The translations under genes were made by a program, and so were the position numbers. 64,000 nucleotides of DNA from Flavobacterium psychrotrophum (lineage in GTDB: Bacteria; Bacteroidota; Bacteroidia; Flavobacteriales; Flavobacteriaceae), in the NCBI RefSeq assembly GCF_003403075.1, contig NZ_CP031557.1, forward strand, positions 4,774,001 through 4,838,000, given 5' to 3'. The notes under the pieces are model-generated. The model ran no database searches and had not been told where the DNA came from. It saw only the letters and a program-made list of their open reading frames with translations. Shown piece after piece: positions 16,877 through 25,283 of the stretch (position 1 is its first letter; each line of letters opens with the position of its first letter).

Positions 16877-18184
16877 ATGAAACGATTAGATTCTATCCCC
16901 ACAAATAAAATTGAGCGGGTTTCAAAACTCGTGTCTACCGGTGTAAAGATCGGGGGCAACTACCTGAAATATTACGGGCAAAAAATGGTAAACCCTGAGC
17001 TTACCAAAGATGCCCTGCACGAAAATAACGCGACAGATATTTATGATGGACTTAAAGAACTTAAAGGCAGTGCGCTTAAAGTGGCCCAGATGCTAAGCAT
17101 GGAAAAAAACCTGCTGCCGCAAAGCTATGTAGATAAGTTCTCACTAAGCCAGTTTTCTGTACCGCCACTATCAGCTCCACTGGTAATGAAAACCTTTAAA
17201 AAATACTTTGGTGTAGAGCCGCATGTATTATTTGATGAGTTTAGTGCCGATAGTATTAATGCTGCCAGCATAGGGCAGGTGCATAAAGCCAAAAAAGGCG
17301 GTAAAGACCTTGCGGTAAAGATTCAGTATCCCGGAGTGCGCGACAGCATAGGGACTGATATTGCATTGGTAAAACCCATTGCCCTGCGTATGTTTAACCT
17401 TAAAGGTACCAGCGATGAGTACTTTCAGGAGGTGGAAGACAAACTGATGGAGGAAACCGATTATACGCTGGAACTTAAGCAAAGCGAAGCCATACGTATT
17501 GATTGTGCAAAGCTTGAAAACATCCGTTTTCCTAAATACTATCCGGAACTAAGCTGCGAAAAGATCATTACGATGGACTGGATGCAGGGGCTTCACCTTT
17601 CCGAATGGTGTAAACAGCAACATACTCAGGAGGAGCGCAATAAAGTAGGGCAGGCGCTTTATGATTTTTATATGTACCAGATACACGGGCTGCATAAATT
17701 TCATGCCGACCCGCATCCCGGTAATTTTCTTGTAGATGACGAAGCTAATCTTATAGCCATAGACTTTGGATGTATGAAAGAGTTACCGCAGGATTTCTAT
17801 ACGCCATATTTTGAACTCATACAACCCGAAACGCTGGATAATGATACGTTGTTTATCGAAAAGCTTGTAACGCTCCAAGTGCTAAAGCCGGATGATAAGC
17901 CGGAAGAATTTGTGTACTTTAAAGAATTGTTTCATGAATTGCTTAATGTTTTTGTAGAGCCATACCGCCACAAGCATTTCGATTTTTCGCAGGAAACCTT
18001 TAATAATGCCATTGCCGGGCTTAGTGAGCGTTTTGCAAATGATAAGAACATCCGTAAAATGAATACCAACCGTGGCAGCAAACACTTTATCTACGTTAAC
18101 CGTACGTTCTTTGGGCTGTTTAGCCTGCTGTATGATATCAGGGCCGAAATTGATATTTATAGTTTTGAGCGATATTTGAAGTAA
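16877..18184 (+). CDS. ABC1/UbiB/AarF-family atypical kinase
   Basis: This 435-residue protein has the family's KxGQ-like motif as LKVAQMLSME, then AASIGQVHKAKKGGKDLAVKIQYPG with the nucleotide-binding Lys. FHADPHPGNFLVDD is the catalytic loop and IAIDFGCMKEL the metal-binding DFG. The family acts in coenzyme Q or related prenyl-lipid metabolism, often through ATPase activity. Flavobacteria use menaquinone, so the role here is uncertain. The gene follows a TetR-like gene by 12 bases. Confidence 0.9.
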   Translation: MKRLDSIPTNKIERVSKLVSTGVKIGGNYLKYYGQKMVNPELTKDALHENNATDIYDGLKELKGSALKVAQMLSMEKNLLPQSYVDKFSLSQFSVPPLSAPLVMKTFKKYFGVEPHVLFDEFSADSINAASIGQVHKAKKGGKDLAVKIQYPGVRDSIGTDIALVKPIALRMFNLKGTSDEYFQEVEDKLMEETDYTLELKQSEAIRIDCAKLENIRFPKYYPELSCEKIITMDWMQGLHLSEWCKQQHTQEERNKVGQALYDFYMYQIHGLHKFHADPHPGNFLVDDEANLIAIDFGCMKELPQDFYTPYFELIQPETLDNDTLFIEKLVTLQVLKPDDKPEEFVYFKELFHELLNVFVEPYRHKHFDFSQETFNNAIAGLSERFANDKNIRKMNTNRGSKHFIYVNRTFFGLFSLLYDIRAEIDIYSFERYLK

Positions 18185-18192
18185 TAAAATTA

Positions 18193-18282
18193 TTTCGCAA
18201 AGTCTCTCAAAGGGGGCACCAAGAAACGTAAAGAATAAAAGCTTTGTGATACTTTGTGCCTCCTTCGTGTTTCTTTGTGAAA
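18193..18282. repeat. long imperfect foldback repeat
   Basis: Two 41-base arms, 18193-18233 and 18242-18282, pair with several mismatches around an eight-base loop. Both arms begin TTTC(G/A)CAAAG. Related half-elements lie at 13090 and, more decayed, around 16045-16100. The element sits between the UbiB-like gene and idi. Confidence 0.75.
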
Positions 18283-18341
18283 GAAAAAATAAAACCATTG
18301 CTAACAAAAAGTTAATCGGTGTTTTTACGCAAAACTTTTCT

Positions 18342-18349
18342 TATTTTTG
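18342..18349 (+). promoter_or_regulatory. -7 box TATTTTTG for idi
   Basis: Exact TAnnTTTG match that ends 14 bases before the idi ATG, giving a very short leader. Confidence 0.6.
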
Positions 18350-18363
18350 AAAGCTGATAGCTT

Positions 18364-18891
18364 ATGGAAGAAGAAAAGGTAATACTGGTAAACGAGCATG
18401 ATGAGCCTATAGGGCTGATGCCTAAAATGGAAGCGCATGAAAAGGCGCTACTGCACCGCGCATTCTCTGTGTTTGTGCTGAATAGCAAAAACGAGATCAT
18501 GCTGCAACAGCGTGCAGCCCATAAATACCACTCGCCATTGTTGTGGACCAACACAACCTGTAGCCACCAACGTGCAGGCGAAACCAACATTGAAGCCGGT
18601 ACCCGCCGCCTGCGTGAAGAGATGGGCTTTACTACCCCGCTTAAAGAGCTTTTTTCTTTTATCTATAAAGCACCTTTTGATAATGGCCTTACTGAGCATG
18701 AATTAGATCATGTAATGATAGGCTATTACGACAATGAACCACAGCTTAATTTTGACGAAGCCGAAAACTGGAAATGGATGGGTATTGAAGCTGTAAAAGC
18801 TGATATGCAGGAACAGCCTGAATTATATACAGTATGGTTTCGAATTATTTTTGATGAATTTTACCATTTTCTGGAAGAGCATAAAGTATAG
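18364..18891 (+). CDS. idi: isopentenyl-diphosphate delta-isomerase, type 1
   Basis: This 175-residue Nudix-fold enzyme interconverts IPP and DMAPP for isoprenoid synthesis. The catalytic Cys66 lies in WTNTTCSHQ. The Nudix segment reads EAGTRRLREEMGF, and a Glu/Asp-rich EHELDHVMIGYYD holds the second catalytic region. The length matches the family. A type 1 Idi fits the mevalonate pathway used by many flavobacteria. A foldback repeat lies just upstream and another just downstream. Confidence 0.93.
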   Translation: MEEEKVILVNEHDEPIGLMPKMEAHEKALLHRAFSVFVLNSKNEIMLQQRAAHKYHSPLLWTNTTCSHQRAGETNIEAGTRRLREEMGFTTPLKELFSFIYKAPFDNGLTEHELDHVMIGYYDNEPQLNFDEAENWKWMGIEAVKADMQEQPELYTVWFRIIFDEFYHFLEEHKV

Positions 18892-18954
18892 TTGTCGGAT
18901 AATAGTTGGTGGTTGCCAGAAGCTACCGGCAACTGATAACCAACAACTGACAAC
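18891..18954. repeat. foldback repeat between idi and queD
   Basis: Two 27-base arms (18891-18917 and 18928-18954) start GTTGTC and end in GTTGCC when read in the same direction, with internal mismatches and a ten-base loop. Degenerate AACAACTGA and CAACCAATAA pieces follow. Confidence 0.6.
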
Positions 18955-18971
18955 CAATAATCAATAACTAA

Positions 18972-19382
18972 ATGAGAGTAACCGTAAGCCGAAGCGCCCA
19001 TTTTAATGCTGCACACCGCCTGTACCGTAAAGACTGGACAGATGAGCAGAACAATGCCGTTTTTGGTAAATGCAATAACCCCAACTTTCATGGGCATAAC
19101 TATGAACTCATTGTAAGTGTTACGGGAGAAATTGATAAAGAGACGGGATATGTTATTGACATTAAAATTTTAAAAGACATTATAACCGATGAGGTAGAAG
19201 TGCCTTTTGACCATAAAAACCTCAATCTTGATGTGCCGGAGTTTGCCAGCCTGAACCCTACCGCCGAGAATATAGTAGTGGTAATATGGAACCGCATTCG
19301 AAACCGTATAAACCCCGATTTGGATATAGAAGTAACACTCTATGAAACGCCACGGAATTTTGTAACTTATAAAGGAGATTAA
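18972..19382 (+). CDS. queD: 6-carboxytetrahydropterin synthase / PTPS-family protein
   Basis: This 136-residue T-fold protein has zinc ligands in AHFNAAHRL and NFHGHNY, a likely catalytic Cys in GKCNNPN, and a DHKNLN segment with Asp-His. QueD makes 6-carboxy-tetrahydropterin in queuosine synthesis, while close relatives make 6-pyruvoyl-tetrahydropterin. Bacterial context favours queD. It is 13 bases before manA on the same strand. Confidence 0.87.
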   Translation: MRVTVSRSAHFNAAHRLYRKDWTDEQNNAVFGKCNNPNFHGHNYELIVSVTGEIDKETGYVIDIKILKDIITDEVEVPFDHKNLNLDVPEFASLNPTAENIVVVIWNRIRNRINPDLDIEVTLYETPRNFVTYKGD

Positions 19383-19395
19383 CCAATATACAATC

Positions 19396-20364
19396 ATGGA
19401 ATTTAAACAGTACCCATTAATTTTTACCCCAATATTACAGGACAGGATCTGGGGAGGCGAGAAGCTTAAAACTGACCTTGGAAAAGATATACCTACAACC
19501 ACTACAGGAGAAAGCTGGGAACTTTCTGCAGTGCCGGGTAATGTTAGTGTAGTAAAGAATGGCCCTCTTGCAGGACAGCCACTGGATGCACTTTTAGGGC
19601 AGTACCCTGATGAAATACTTGGTACGGCAGTTCATGCTAAATTCGGGAAGCAGTTTCCGCTGTTGTTCAAGTTCCTTGACGCGCGCGAAGACCTTTCTAT
19701 ACAGGTGCACCCTAACGACGAGCTGGCTAAGGAGCGCCACAACTCTTTTGGTAAAACCGAAATGTGGTATGTAATGCAGGCAGACGAAGGTTCGCGCATT
19801 ATTGTAGGCTTTAACCATAAATCTAGCCCTGAAGAATATCTTGAAAAGCTGGAAAGTAAGCAGCTTATTGACATCCTTAATCAGGAGCCGGCTAAAAAAG
19901 GAGATGTGTATTTTCTTGAAACAGGAACAATTCACGCTATAGGCGCCGGTATTGTTATTGCAGAGATACAGCAAACCAGTGATATTACCTACCGTATTTA
20001 CGACTGGGACAGGGTAGATGCTAACGGTAACGGCCGCGAACTACACGTAGAGCAGGCACTTGATGCCATGAACTATAACGAGACTGATACAAAGAAGACG
20101 TATAGCGAAGATGTGAATAAGAGCAATACCATGGTAGACTGCCCTTATTTTACAACAAACTTCCTTCCGTTGGATGGTAGTGCTGAGGTAAGCAAAGACG
20201 GAAACAGCTTTACCGTTTATATTTGTACTGAAGGCGAATATACCGTTACAGTAGATGGCGAAGCCTACAGCTTTAAAAAAGGCGATACTGTGCTTTTACC
20301 TGCTGCTGTAAAGGGTTACAACCTTAACGGAACGGCCACTTTGTTAGAAATATATATTTCTTAA
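19396..20364 (+). CDS. manA: mannose-6-phosphate isomerase, class I
   Basis: This 322-residue cupin enzyme interconverts fructose-6-P and mannose-6-P. Zinc ligands lie in IQVHPNDELAKERHNSFGKTEMWYV, and ETGTIHAIGAGIVIAEIQ and SDITYRIYDWDR are typical of the short class I form. It could supply mannose-6-P for the GDP-mannose made by the guanylyltransferase at 45589; no phosphomannomutase is in the window to join them. It lies close behind queD. Confidence 0.92.
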   Translation: MEFKQYPLIFTPILQDRIWGGEKLKTDLGKDIPTTTTGESWELSAVPGNVSVVKNGPLAGQPLDALLGQYPDEILGTAVHAKFGKQFPLLFKFLDAREDLSIQVHPNDELAKERHNSFGKTEMWYVMQADEGSRIIVGFNHKSSPEEYLEKLESKQLIDILNQEPAKKGDVYFLETGTIHAIGAGIVIAEIQQTSDITYRIYDWDRVDANGNGRELHVEQALDAMNYNETDTKKTYSEDVNKSNTMVDCPYFTTNFLPLDGSAEVSKDGNSFTVYICTEGEYTVTVDGEAYSFKKGDTVLLPAAVKGYNLNGTATLLEIYIS

Positions 20365-20386
20365 CAGGTATTAAGGTTAAAAGACG

Positions 20387-20394
20387 TAGTTTTG
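20387..20394 (+). promoter_or_regulatory. -7 box TAGTTTTG for the 88-residue protein gene
   Basis: Exact TAnnTTTG match 28 bases before the ATG at 20422. No -33 box is clear. Confidence 0.6.
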
Positions 20395-20421
20395 CATTCA
20401 TAAATTTAAAAGAACAACAAG

Positions 20422-20688
20422 ATGGCAAGTGTAAGAAACTTAAAAAAAGACATCAACTTCGTATTAGGAGACATTATTGAGGCAGTATACCTTACTGAGC
20501 TTGCAAAAGGCAAAAATACAGGTGAAGCAGGCGAAGCTATTATCGATGAGGCAATTGCAGTTTTTGATGGCCTTATGAAGGATCTGAACGCTAAAAAAGT
20601 GGAGAATAAAAAAGAACACTTTAAGCAAATTAATAAAAAATTAGAAGAAACTGCTAATCAGCTTATTGGGAAACTAAACGCGCTGTAA
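20422..20688 (+). CDS. small helical protein, unknown function
   Basis: This 88-residue protein appears all-helical. It opens MASVRNLKKDINFVLGDIIE and is rich in Lys, Glu, Ala and Asn, with no Cys, His or Trp. It lacks a signal peptide and membrane segment, so it should be cytoplasmic. It has its own -7 box and sits just before a tRNA gene. I do not recognise a named family with certainty; it looks like a conserved flavobacterial protein. Confidence 0.7.
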   Translation: MASVRNLKKDINFVLGDIIEAVYLTELAKGKNTGEAGEAIIDEAIAVFDGLMKDLNAKKVENKKEHFKQINKKLEETANQLIGKLNAL

Positions 20689-20721
20689 GCAAAAAAAATC
20701 AATAAAAAGTGCAAATATTTC

Positions 20722-20752
20722 TTTGGAAATCTAAAATCCTCTCTTATATTTG
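20722..20752 (+). promoter_or_regulatory. full promoter for tRNA-Thr (TTTG - 19 bases - TATATTTG)
   Basis: TTTG at 20722-20725 and TATATTTG at 20745-20752 are separated by exactly 19 bases, matching the Bacteroidetes promoter consensus. The tRNA begins 17 bases after the -7 box. This is the best promoter in the window. Confidence 0.85.
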
Positions 20753-20768
20753 CACCCGTATTGAGAAC

Positions 20769-20842
20769 GCCGGTGTAGCTCAGCTGGCTAGAGCAGCTGA
20801 TTTGTAATCAGCAGGTCGTGGGTTCGAGTCCCTCTATCGGCT
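20769..20842 (+). tRNA. tRNA-Thr (anticodon UGU)
   Basis: The 74-base cloverleaf has acceptor GCCGGTG paired with TATCGGC (with G-T pairs) and discriminator T. The anticodon stem is GCTGA/TCAGC and the loop TTTGTAA gives anticodon TGT. The T loop is GGTTCGAGTCC. The 3' CCA is not encoded. A consensus promoter and a strong terminator flank it, so it is transcribed alone. Confidence 0.96.
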
Positions 20843-20850
20843 CAATAAGC

Positions 20851-20885
20851 AAACCGCTTCAGGAAACTGAAGCGGTTTTTGTTTT
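20851..20885 (+). terminator. terminator of tRNA-Thr
   Basis: A perfect 12-base stem, AAACCGCTTCAG (20851-20862) with CTGAAGCGGTTT (20867-20878), has a GAAA loop and is followed by a T tract. Confidence 0.95.
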
Positions 20886-20913
20886 TATATTTACCTTCAA
20901 ATTAAAAAAAGCT

Positions 20914-21513
20914 ATGTCCATATCTGATTTTCATAATACAGAAGTTAAACATCTCCTTACCCAAAAACCACTTTATGTTTTTGCGCTGGAGTCTGAAGCT
21001 ACGCAGGAATTTGCCGATGTCAATCCGCTTTTTGTGGGTATAGGCAAGCTGAATGCCATGTATCATTTAATGAAACGCATTCAGGAAGAAAAACCGGGCG
21101 TTATAATCAATCTTGGGTCGGCGGGCAGCCTGGAACATAAAAGAGGAGAAGTGGTGTGTTGTACGGGCTTTATTCAGCGGGATATGGATGTTACCGCGCT
21201 TGGTTTCGAAAAATATCATACGCCATTTGCAAAGCACGAGCCTGTTTTGCTTAACGGGCTTAAGGTGCACGGCCTTCCACAAGGCATTTGTGGTACGGGC
21301 GACAGTTTTGTGGTAGACCACAATACTGCCGATTATAATGTAATAGATATGGAGGCCTATCCGCTGGCGTGGGTAGCAATGCATGAAAATATTCCGTTTC
21401 TGTGCCTTAAATATATATCAGACGGTGCCGATGGTGCCGCGGCAGAAGACTGGCCGGAAATGGTAAAGCATGCCTCAAAAGCCTTAAGGGCAACTATAGA
21501 TACTTTACTATAG
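20914..21513 (+). CDS. MTA/SAH nucleosidase-like protein
   Basis: This 199-residue protein of the purine/uridine phosphorylase superfamily has VFALESEATQEF, INLGSAGSL and the C-terminal VIDMEAYPLAWVAMHENIPFL with the conserved Met-Glu that binds ribose. An active-site Asp appears in YISDGADG. It probably cleaves methylthioadenosine or S-adenosylhomocysteine, or a related nucleoside. The ATG at 20914 is chosen because the frame upstream runs into the tRNA and its terminator. A near-consensus TATATTTA box lies about 25 bases before it. Confidence 0.82.
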   Translation: MSISDFHNTEVKHLLTQKPLYVFALESEATQEFADVNPLFVGIGKLNAMYHLMKRIQEEKPGVIINLGSAGSLEHKRGEVVCCTGFIQRDMDVTALGFEKYHTPFAKHEPVLLNGLKVHGLPQGICGTGDSFVVDHNTADYNVIDMEAYPLAWVAMHENIPFLCLKYISDGADGAAAEDWPEMVKHASKALRATIDTLL

Positions 21514-21526
21514 CTAAATTAGAGAA

Positions 21527-21955
21527 TTAGATGCTTTGCTCTCTTTTAGAAATGCCTATACCAAGGTTGATGAAAAAGAGGAGTTGCGATATTGCTGCGA
21601 TGCTAATAAGCCATATACTTATGGTTTGTTCATAAGCTGTGTTGCTTATTAGCACAATGCCGTTTAATATGGCAGCGCCTATGGTAATGTATGTATGTGC
21701 GCGCGTAAGGGTTTTATTTAGGGCCAGTTTTAATTTTCCGGCAATAAAATAACCCAGAGCCAAAACGAGGTAAGCAATCTTAAACAGGATAGAAACCTCA
21801 AAATGATTAAGGTTGATGCTGTTTCCGGTAACGTTTAAAGATATCGTCCTGTTGCCATACATAAACAGCGTTGCCACAGCATATACCAAAATGCAGAAAG
21901 ATGTTACAAAAAAGTATAGGTAGGTGTTATCCTGCCGGGCAAAAATAAGTTTCAC
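21527..21955 (-). CDS. four-helix membrane protein, unknown function (GTG start)
   Basis: This 142-residue protein has four hydrophobic segments (about residues 14-34, 55-72, 86-103 and 112-132). No ligand or enzyme motif is visible. The only plausible start is GTG at 21955, since no nearby in-frame ATG exists. A near-consensus -7 box (TACTTTTA on the - strand) lies upstream. The C-terminus, GISKREQSI, is basic. It could be a small membrane enzyme or a quinol-linked protein, but the sequence does not say. Confidence 0.65.
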   Translation of the reverse strand: MKLIFARQDNTYLYFFVTSFCILVYAVATLFMYGNRTISLNVTGNSINLNHFEVSILFKIAYLVLALGYFIAGKLKLALNKTLTRAHTYITIGAAILNGIVLISNTAYEQTISIWLISIAAISQLLFFINLGIGISKREQSI

Positions 21956-22026
21956 GGTGCTGTTAGTTAGATAGGGTAAAAGTATAAAATATTTCCTTTC
22001 CTAAATTCTAAATATTTCGTTAAAAA

Positions 22027-22755
22027 CTACTGTGCCTGAGTTGCTTCTGCTTTCTTTCTGTCGGCAGTATATGTTGAAAGCATTTTACCATATTTAGATT
22101 TTGCCACCTGTGGTGTCATGCTCTTTTGTATGGTATCCAGATATTTAGTGTTGATGTCCTGAATTTCGCTAAGCACAATATAAGGAGCGGCCTCAAACTT
22201 AGCATTGTTTAGTGCAAAATTTGCAGTAAACAGGTAACGCCTTTTTTCGTTTTGTTCAGATGCTTTACTGATGCTGTCCAGACGCACCTGATCACCTTTT
22301 TTTGTAGCGTCCAGGTTTCGTTGTATAAGTTCAAGGTTAGTATCGGTAAAACGACGTTTTATAGCCTCATATTCTGCATATTTATCCTGGTTTTTACTTC
22401 CGGTAATTTTAGCGCGCGAATAGAAATAATCAAGCGTAGTCTCAATTTTTATATTGCCAGGTTCGGCAAAAAACTTCAGGTTGTCGTCAATACTTTCGGT
22501 AGTACCACGGTCTATAACCAGATATAGCATCTCTGGCGAATCAAGTTTTAGGTGGCTTTCAAATGCAGGGCTTCCATCAATGTTAATGGTGTCAATGTTT
22601 ACCAGTGCAGTATCTGATTCCCTTTTCAGGAAAAGCCTCCCTTTTTTAAAGCCTTTAATGTTTCCGGTAATATGCACATTGGCATCTCCATGGTCTTCCT
22701 TTTGGCAGGCAGTAAAAAGTGTAAGGGCAGTTAAGGCAACAAGTAAATTTCTCAT
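22027..22755 (-). CDS. DUF4369-type lipoprotein
   Basis: This 242-residue protein has a lipoprotein signal ending FTAC, with Cys at 16. An N-terminal DUF4369-like beta domain follows (ITGNIKGFKKGRLFLKR, then a DTINIDG turn). The rest is helical and Lys/Glu/Gln-rich. In many Bacteroidetes this domain precedes a TlpA/AhpC thioredoxin domain; here no thioredoxin domain and no CxxC is present, so it is a stand-alone form. It is probably anchored in the periplasm or outer membrane. Function is unknown. Confidence 0.8.
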   Translation of the reverse strand: MRNLLVALTALTLFTACQKEDHGDANVHITGNIKGFKKGRLFLKRESDTALVNIDTINIDGSPAFESHLKLDSPEMLYLVIDRGTTESIDDNLKFFAEPGNIKIETTLDYFYSRAKITGSKNQDKYAEYEAIKRRFTDTNLELIQRNLDATKKGDQVRLDSISKASEQNEKRRYLFTANFALNNAKFEAAPYIVLSEIQDINTKYLDTIQKSMTPQVAKSKYGKMLSTYTADRKKAEATQAQ

Positions 22756-22863
22756 TTGTAAAGCGTCTGTTAAAAATCAGCGCAAAGTAATAAAAATTAG
22801 CATTACATTTTTACCGATATCGTTTTTTTATGGGTGTGTTATGGCTCGTACCATTTTTAAATA

Positions 22864-22889
22864 AAACAGGCCGCAATTGCGGCCTGTTT
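22864..22889 (-). terminator. terminator after the M61 peptidase gene
   Basis: A perfect 26-base palindrome (arms AAACAGGCCGCAA and TTGCGGCCTGTTT) is followed on the - strand by TTAT and further T's. It lies 24 bases after the stop at 22913. Confidence 0.9.
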
Positions 22890-22912
22890 GTAAGTATGGA
22901 TATAAAATATAA

Positions 22913-24754
22913 TTATGCTTTTAACCAGGTGTTGCGCAGGTTAGCTTTAGAGGCATCTGTGCTCTTGTAGCCCTCAAGATCTTCGGTAGGTAGTTTTATT
23001 TTACCTTTAACAACCTGCTCTTTGCCATCGCGCTTTATTTTGATGCTAACATCTGCACCGTCTTTCCACGCCATGCTTGTTGTAATAAGATCATAGATAT
23101 TGTCGTAGTTGTAATCTTTACCATCAATAGCGGTTATAACATCACCTTTTTTCATGCCAAGCGTTGTAAAGAAAACATTTGGTTCAATATCAGGGCGTAC
23201 AAATATTTCTTTAGAAGGATTTACACCCACAAGAGGCTCCTGCATACCTTTAAGGAAAGGGTTGCCCGGCTTACTTGTTTTTGCAGGGGTAACACCCATT
23301 TTTGCAAAGAACTGGTCATAAACTATTGGTTTGTCTCCAGCTACATATGTTTTAAGGAACTCACCTACCTGCGGATAAGTTAGTGATGTGATTTTTGCGA
23401 AAAGCTCGTCATCGTTAAACGGCTTATTGTTGCCATACTCAGTACTTAGCTGGTGCATAAGGTTCAGGATACCCTTTTTGCCACTGCTTTGTTCGCGAAT
23501 AATGATATCTACACACATAGCTATAAGTGCACCCTTTTCATATACATTGCGGTACTGATCTTTGTATGGGGCATTAAGCACATTTTTACTCATAACCGTA
23601 AAAGGCATAGTATCGTCAAACTGCTTGGCGTGTGCTATTTTTTCTGCCATACGGCCGTAGAATTCATCTTCGGTAATAAGACCCTGGTTTATCTGGAACA
23701 GATTTGCAAAGTATTCTGTAACACCTTCATACATCCAAAGGTGCTCACTCATTTTTGGTGCATTAAAGTCAAAGTACTGTATCTCTTTACTATGTACACT
23801 AAGTGGTGTAACAATGTGGAAGAACTCATGAGATACAATGTCTTTAAGCTGCTCTGCCAGTTCGTCTATTTCCATAGATTCAGGCATAACTACTGTAGTA
23901 CAGGTAGGGTGCTCAAGTGCACCAAAGCCCTGCGCATCGGTTTCACTAAGGTCTGAAAGGTAAATAAGTACCGCATATTTTTTGTTGGCATTTATGGTGC
24001 CAAGAAATTTCTTTTGCGCGCGCATGGTTTTTTCCATCATCGGGGTGATGTCTTTAGCCGTAACCTTACCAGACGGAGAATATACCGCTATAGTAATATC
24101 CATACCGTCTGTAGAAAATGTAGTATAGTCTGGCTTGGCATACATTACGGGGTGCTCTGTAAGTTGCAGGTAGCGTTCTGCCTTAAACTGGTCTACCGTA
24201 TCGCTGGCGTTAGTATCTACCATACTGGTAGCGCCCCATAATTCTGCAGGGTGGTTAATAACCACATCATAAGGCGTTTCGCTCTTGCCTTCAAAGTAAC
24301 CAATGAATGCGTGTGTGTTTAGCATTATGTTTTTACCCGCAAGAATGTTTGTTCCTGACGGAGAAAAGATCGCTTTATCTTCGCCTTTTCCGGCTTCGTT
24401 ATCGTAGGTATCGTTAACCAGGTAGGTTATCTTTGCAAGCTTTTTTGCACCTGCTATTTTCCATGAGTTTTCATCACCTTTAGTAACGGTAAGTTCTTTG
24501 CCTTTAGCATCAAAAGCTTTCAGGCCTTCAATAAACTGTCCGTAGTTGTCATCACTATACGTTCCCGGTACTGTTTTAGGAATGTAGTAAGTAATGTTGT
24601 CAGTCTTTACGGCATCAGGGGTAACTGTTACCAGGACTTTATCGTCCTTGATGTTGTTAAGGTCTATGTTTACCTTAATTTCGCTGCCTTTTTGGGCATG
24701 TGCCAGGCCGCCTATGGTTAAGGCAAATGCCAGCGTGCAGATAAATTTGTTCAT
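22913..24754 (-). CDS. M61-family (glycyl aminopeptidase-like) metallopeptidase
   Basis: This 613-residue protein has a signal peptide ending GLAHAQ. An N-terminal beta domain leads to the zinc motif HEFFH (about residues 308-312), followed by the EGVTEYF helix with the third ligand Glu. A PDZ domain closes it at about 500-590 (FFTTLGMKKGDVITAIDGKDY). This is the M61 layout. The enzyme should be exported and cut peptides in the periplasm or outside. It is 93 bases downstream of the PH-domain gene and is probably the last gene of that run. Confidence 0.92.
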   Translation of the reverse strand: MNKFICTLAFALTIGGLAHAQKGSEIKVNIDLNNIKDDKVLVTVTPDAVKTDNITYYIPKTVPGTYSDDNYGQFIEGLKAFDAKGKELTVTKGDENSWKIAGAKKLAKITYLVNDTYDNEAGKGEDKAIFSPSGTNILAGKNIMLNTHAFIGYFEGKSETPYDVVINHPAELWGATSMVDTNASDTVDQFKAERYLQLTEHPVMYAKPDYTTFSTDGMDITIAVYSPSGKVTAKDITPMMEKTMRAQKKFLGTINANKKYAVLIYLSDLSETDAQGFGALEHPTCTTVVMPESMEIDELAEQLKDIVSHEFFHIVTPLSVHSKEIQYFDFNAPKMSEHLWMYEGVTEYFANLFQINQGLITEDEFYGRMAEKIAHAKQFDDTMPFTVMSKNVLNAPYKDQYRNVYEKGALIAMCVDIIIREQSSGKKGILNLMHQLSTEYGNNKPFNDDELFAKITSLTYPQVGEFLKTYVAGDKPIVYDQFFAKMGVTPAKTSKPGNPFLKGMQEPLVGVNPSKEIFVRPDIEPNVFFTTLGMKKGDVITAIDGKDYNYDNIYDLITTSMAWKDGADVSIKIKRDGKEQVVKGKIKLPTEDLEGYKSTDASKANLRNTWLKA

Positions 24755-24846
24755 AAATTATGTTTCTTGCAAATAAGTATCGGGATTGGCCGATTTGTTA
24801 CAGGCTAAGATAGAAATTTATCGGCACACCGGCACAACCTTCCATT

Positions 24847-25269
24847 TTACTTTTTATTACGCGGAATAAACACGATATCAGGGTTTAGCTGTTGTATAGC
24901 TGCTATAAATCCTGTTTTGTTTTTTGGTGAAATAAGCATGTATCCGCCACTGTGCGTTATGCCCAGCCGGTCTATAGATGCGGCCGGGGCACTGAGTGGG
25001 TTATAGGTTTCCTCGATTTTTGTTATTGTAAGGATGTCAATAGGGCGATACGGAATAAAAAAAGCATATATCCTGAGTGTAGTGCCGTCTATCTTGTACC
25101 GTGTAGTAAACAATAGTACAACTACAAGCGCCATAATGCCCGACATGATAAGCAACGCTTCGGCATCGCCATTTTCTTCGTTTGCTACGGTAATAAACGC
25201 AGGTATAAACGATGCAGATAACAGCGCAATGAGTTCCCAGCCTATTTTAGAACGGTATGTTGTTGCCAT
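24847..25269 (-). CDS. small membrane protein with PH-like domain
   Basis: This 140-residue protein has two hydrophobic segments (about residues 10-26 and 39-55). A beta-rich tail resembles a bacterial PH domain (RYKIDGTTLRIYAFFIPYRPIDILTI is split across its first strands, with the later strands around GGYMLISPKNKTGF). Such proteins bind membranes or partners. It lies 14 bases after the hydrolase gene and 93 before the M61 gene, within a likely operon. Confidence 0.72.
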   Translation of the reverse strand: MATTYRSKIGWELIALLSASFIPAFITVANEENGDAEALLIMSGIMALVVVLLFTTRYKIDGTTLRIYAFFIPYRPIDILTITKIEETYNPLSAPAASIDRLGITHSGGYMLISPKNKTGFIAAIQQLNPDIVFIPRNKK

Positions 25270-25283
25270 ACTAGAATGTTAGC

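Noticed and set aside
20818..20913. Upstream extension of the nucleosidase over the tRNA and terminator
   Set aside because: The extension would cover the tRNA 3' end and its terminator. The ATG at 20914 fits the family start.
23453..23956. 167-residue + strand frame inside the M61 gene
   Set aside because: It is the shadow of a conserved metallopeptidase that includes the zinc motif. The Cys/Phe/His-rich product is not protein-like.
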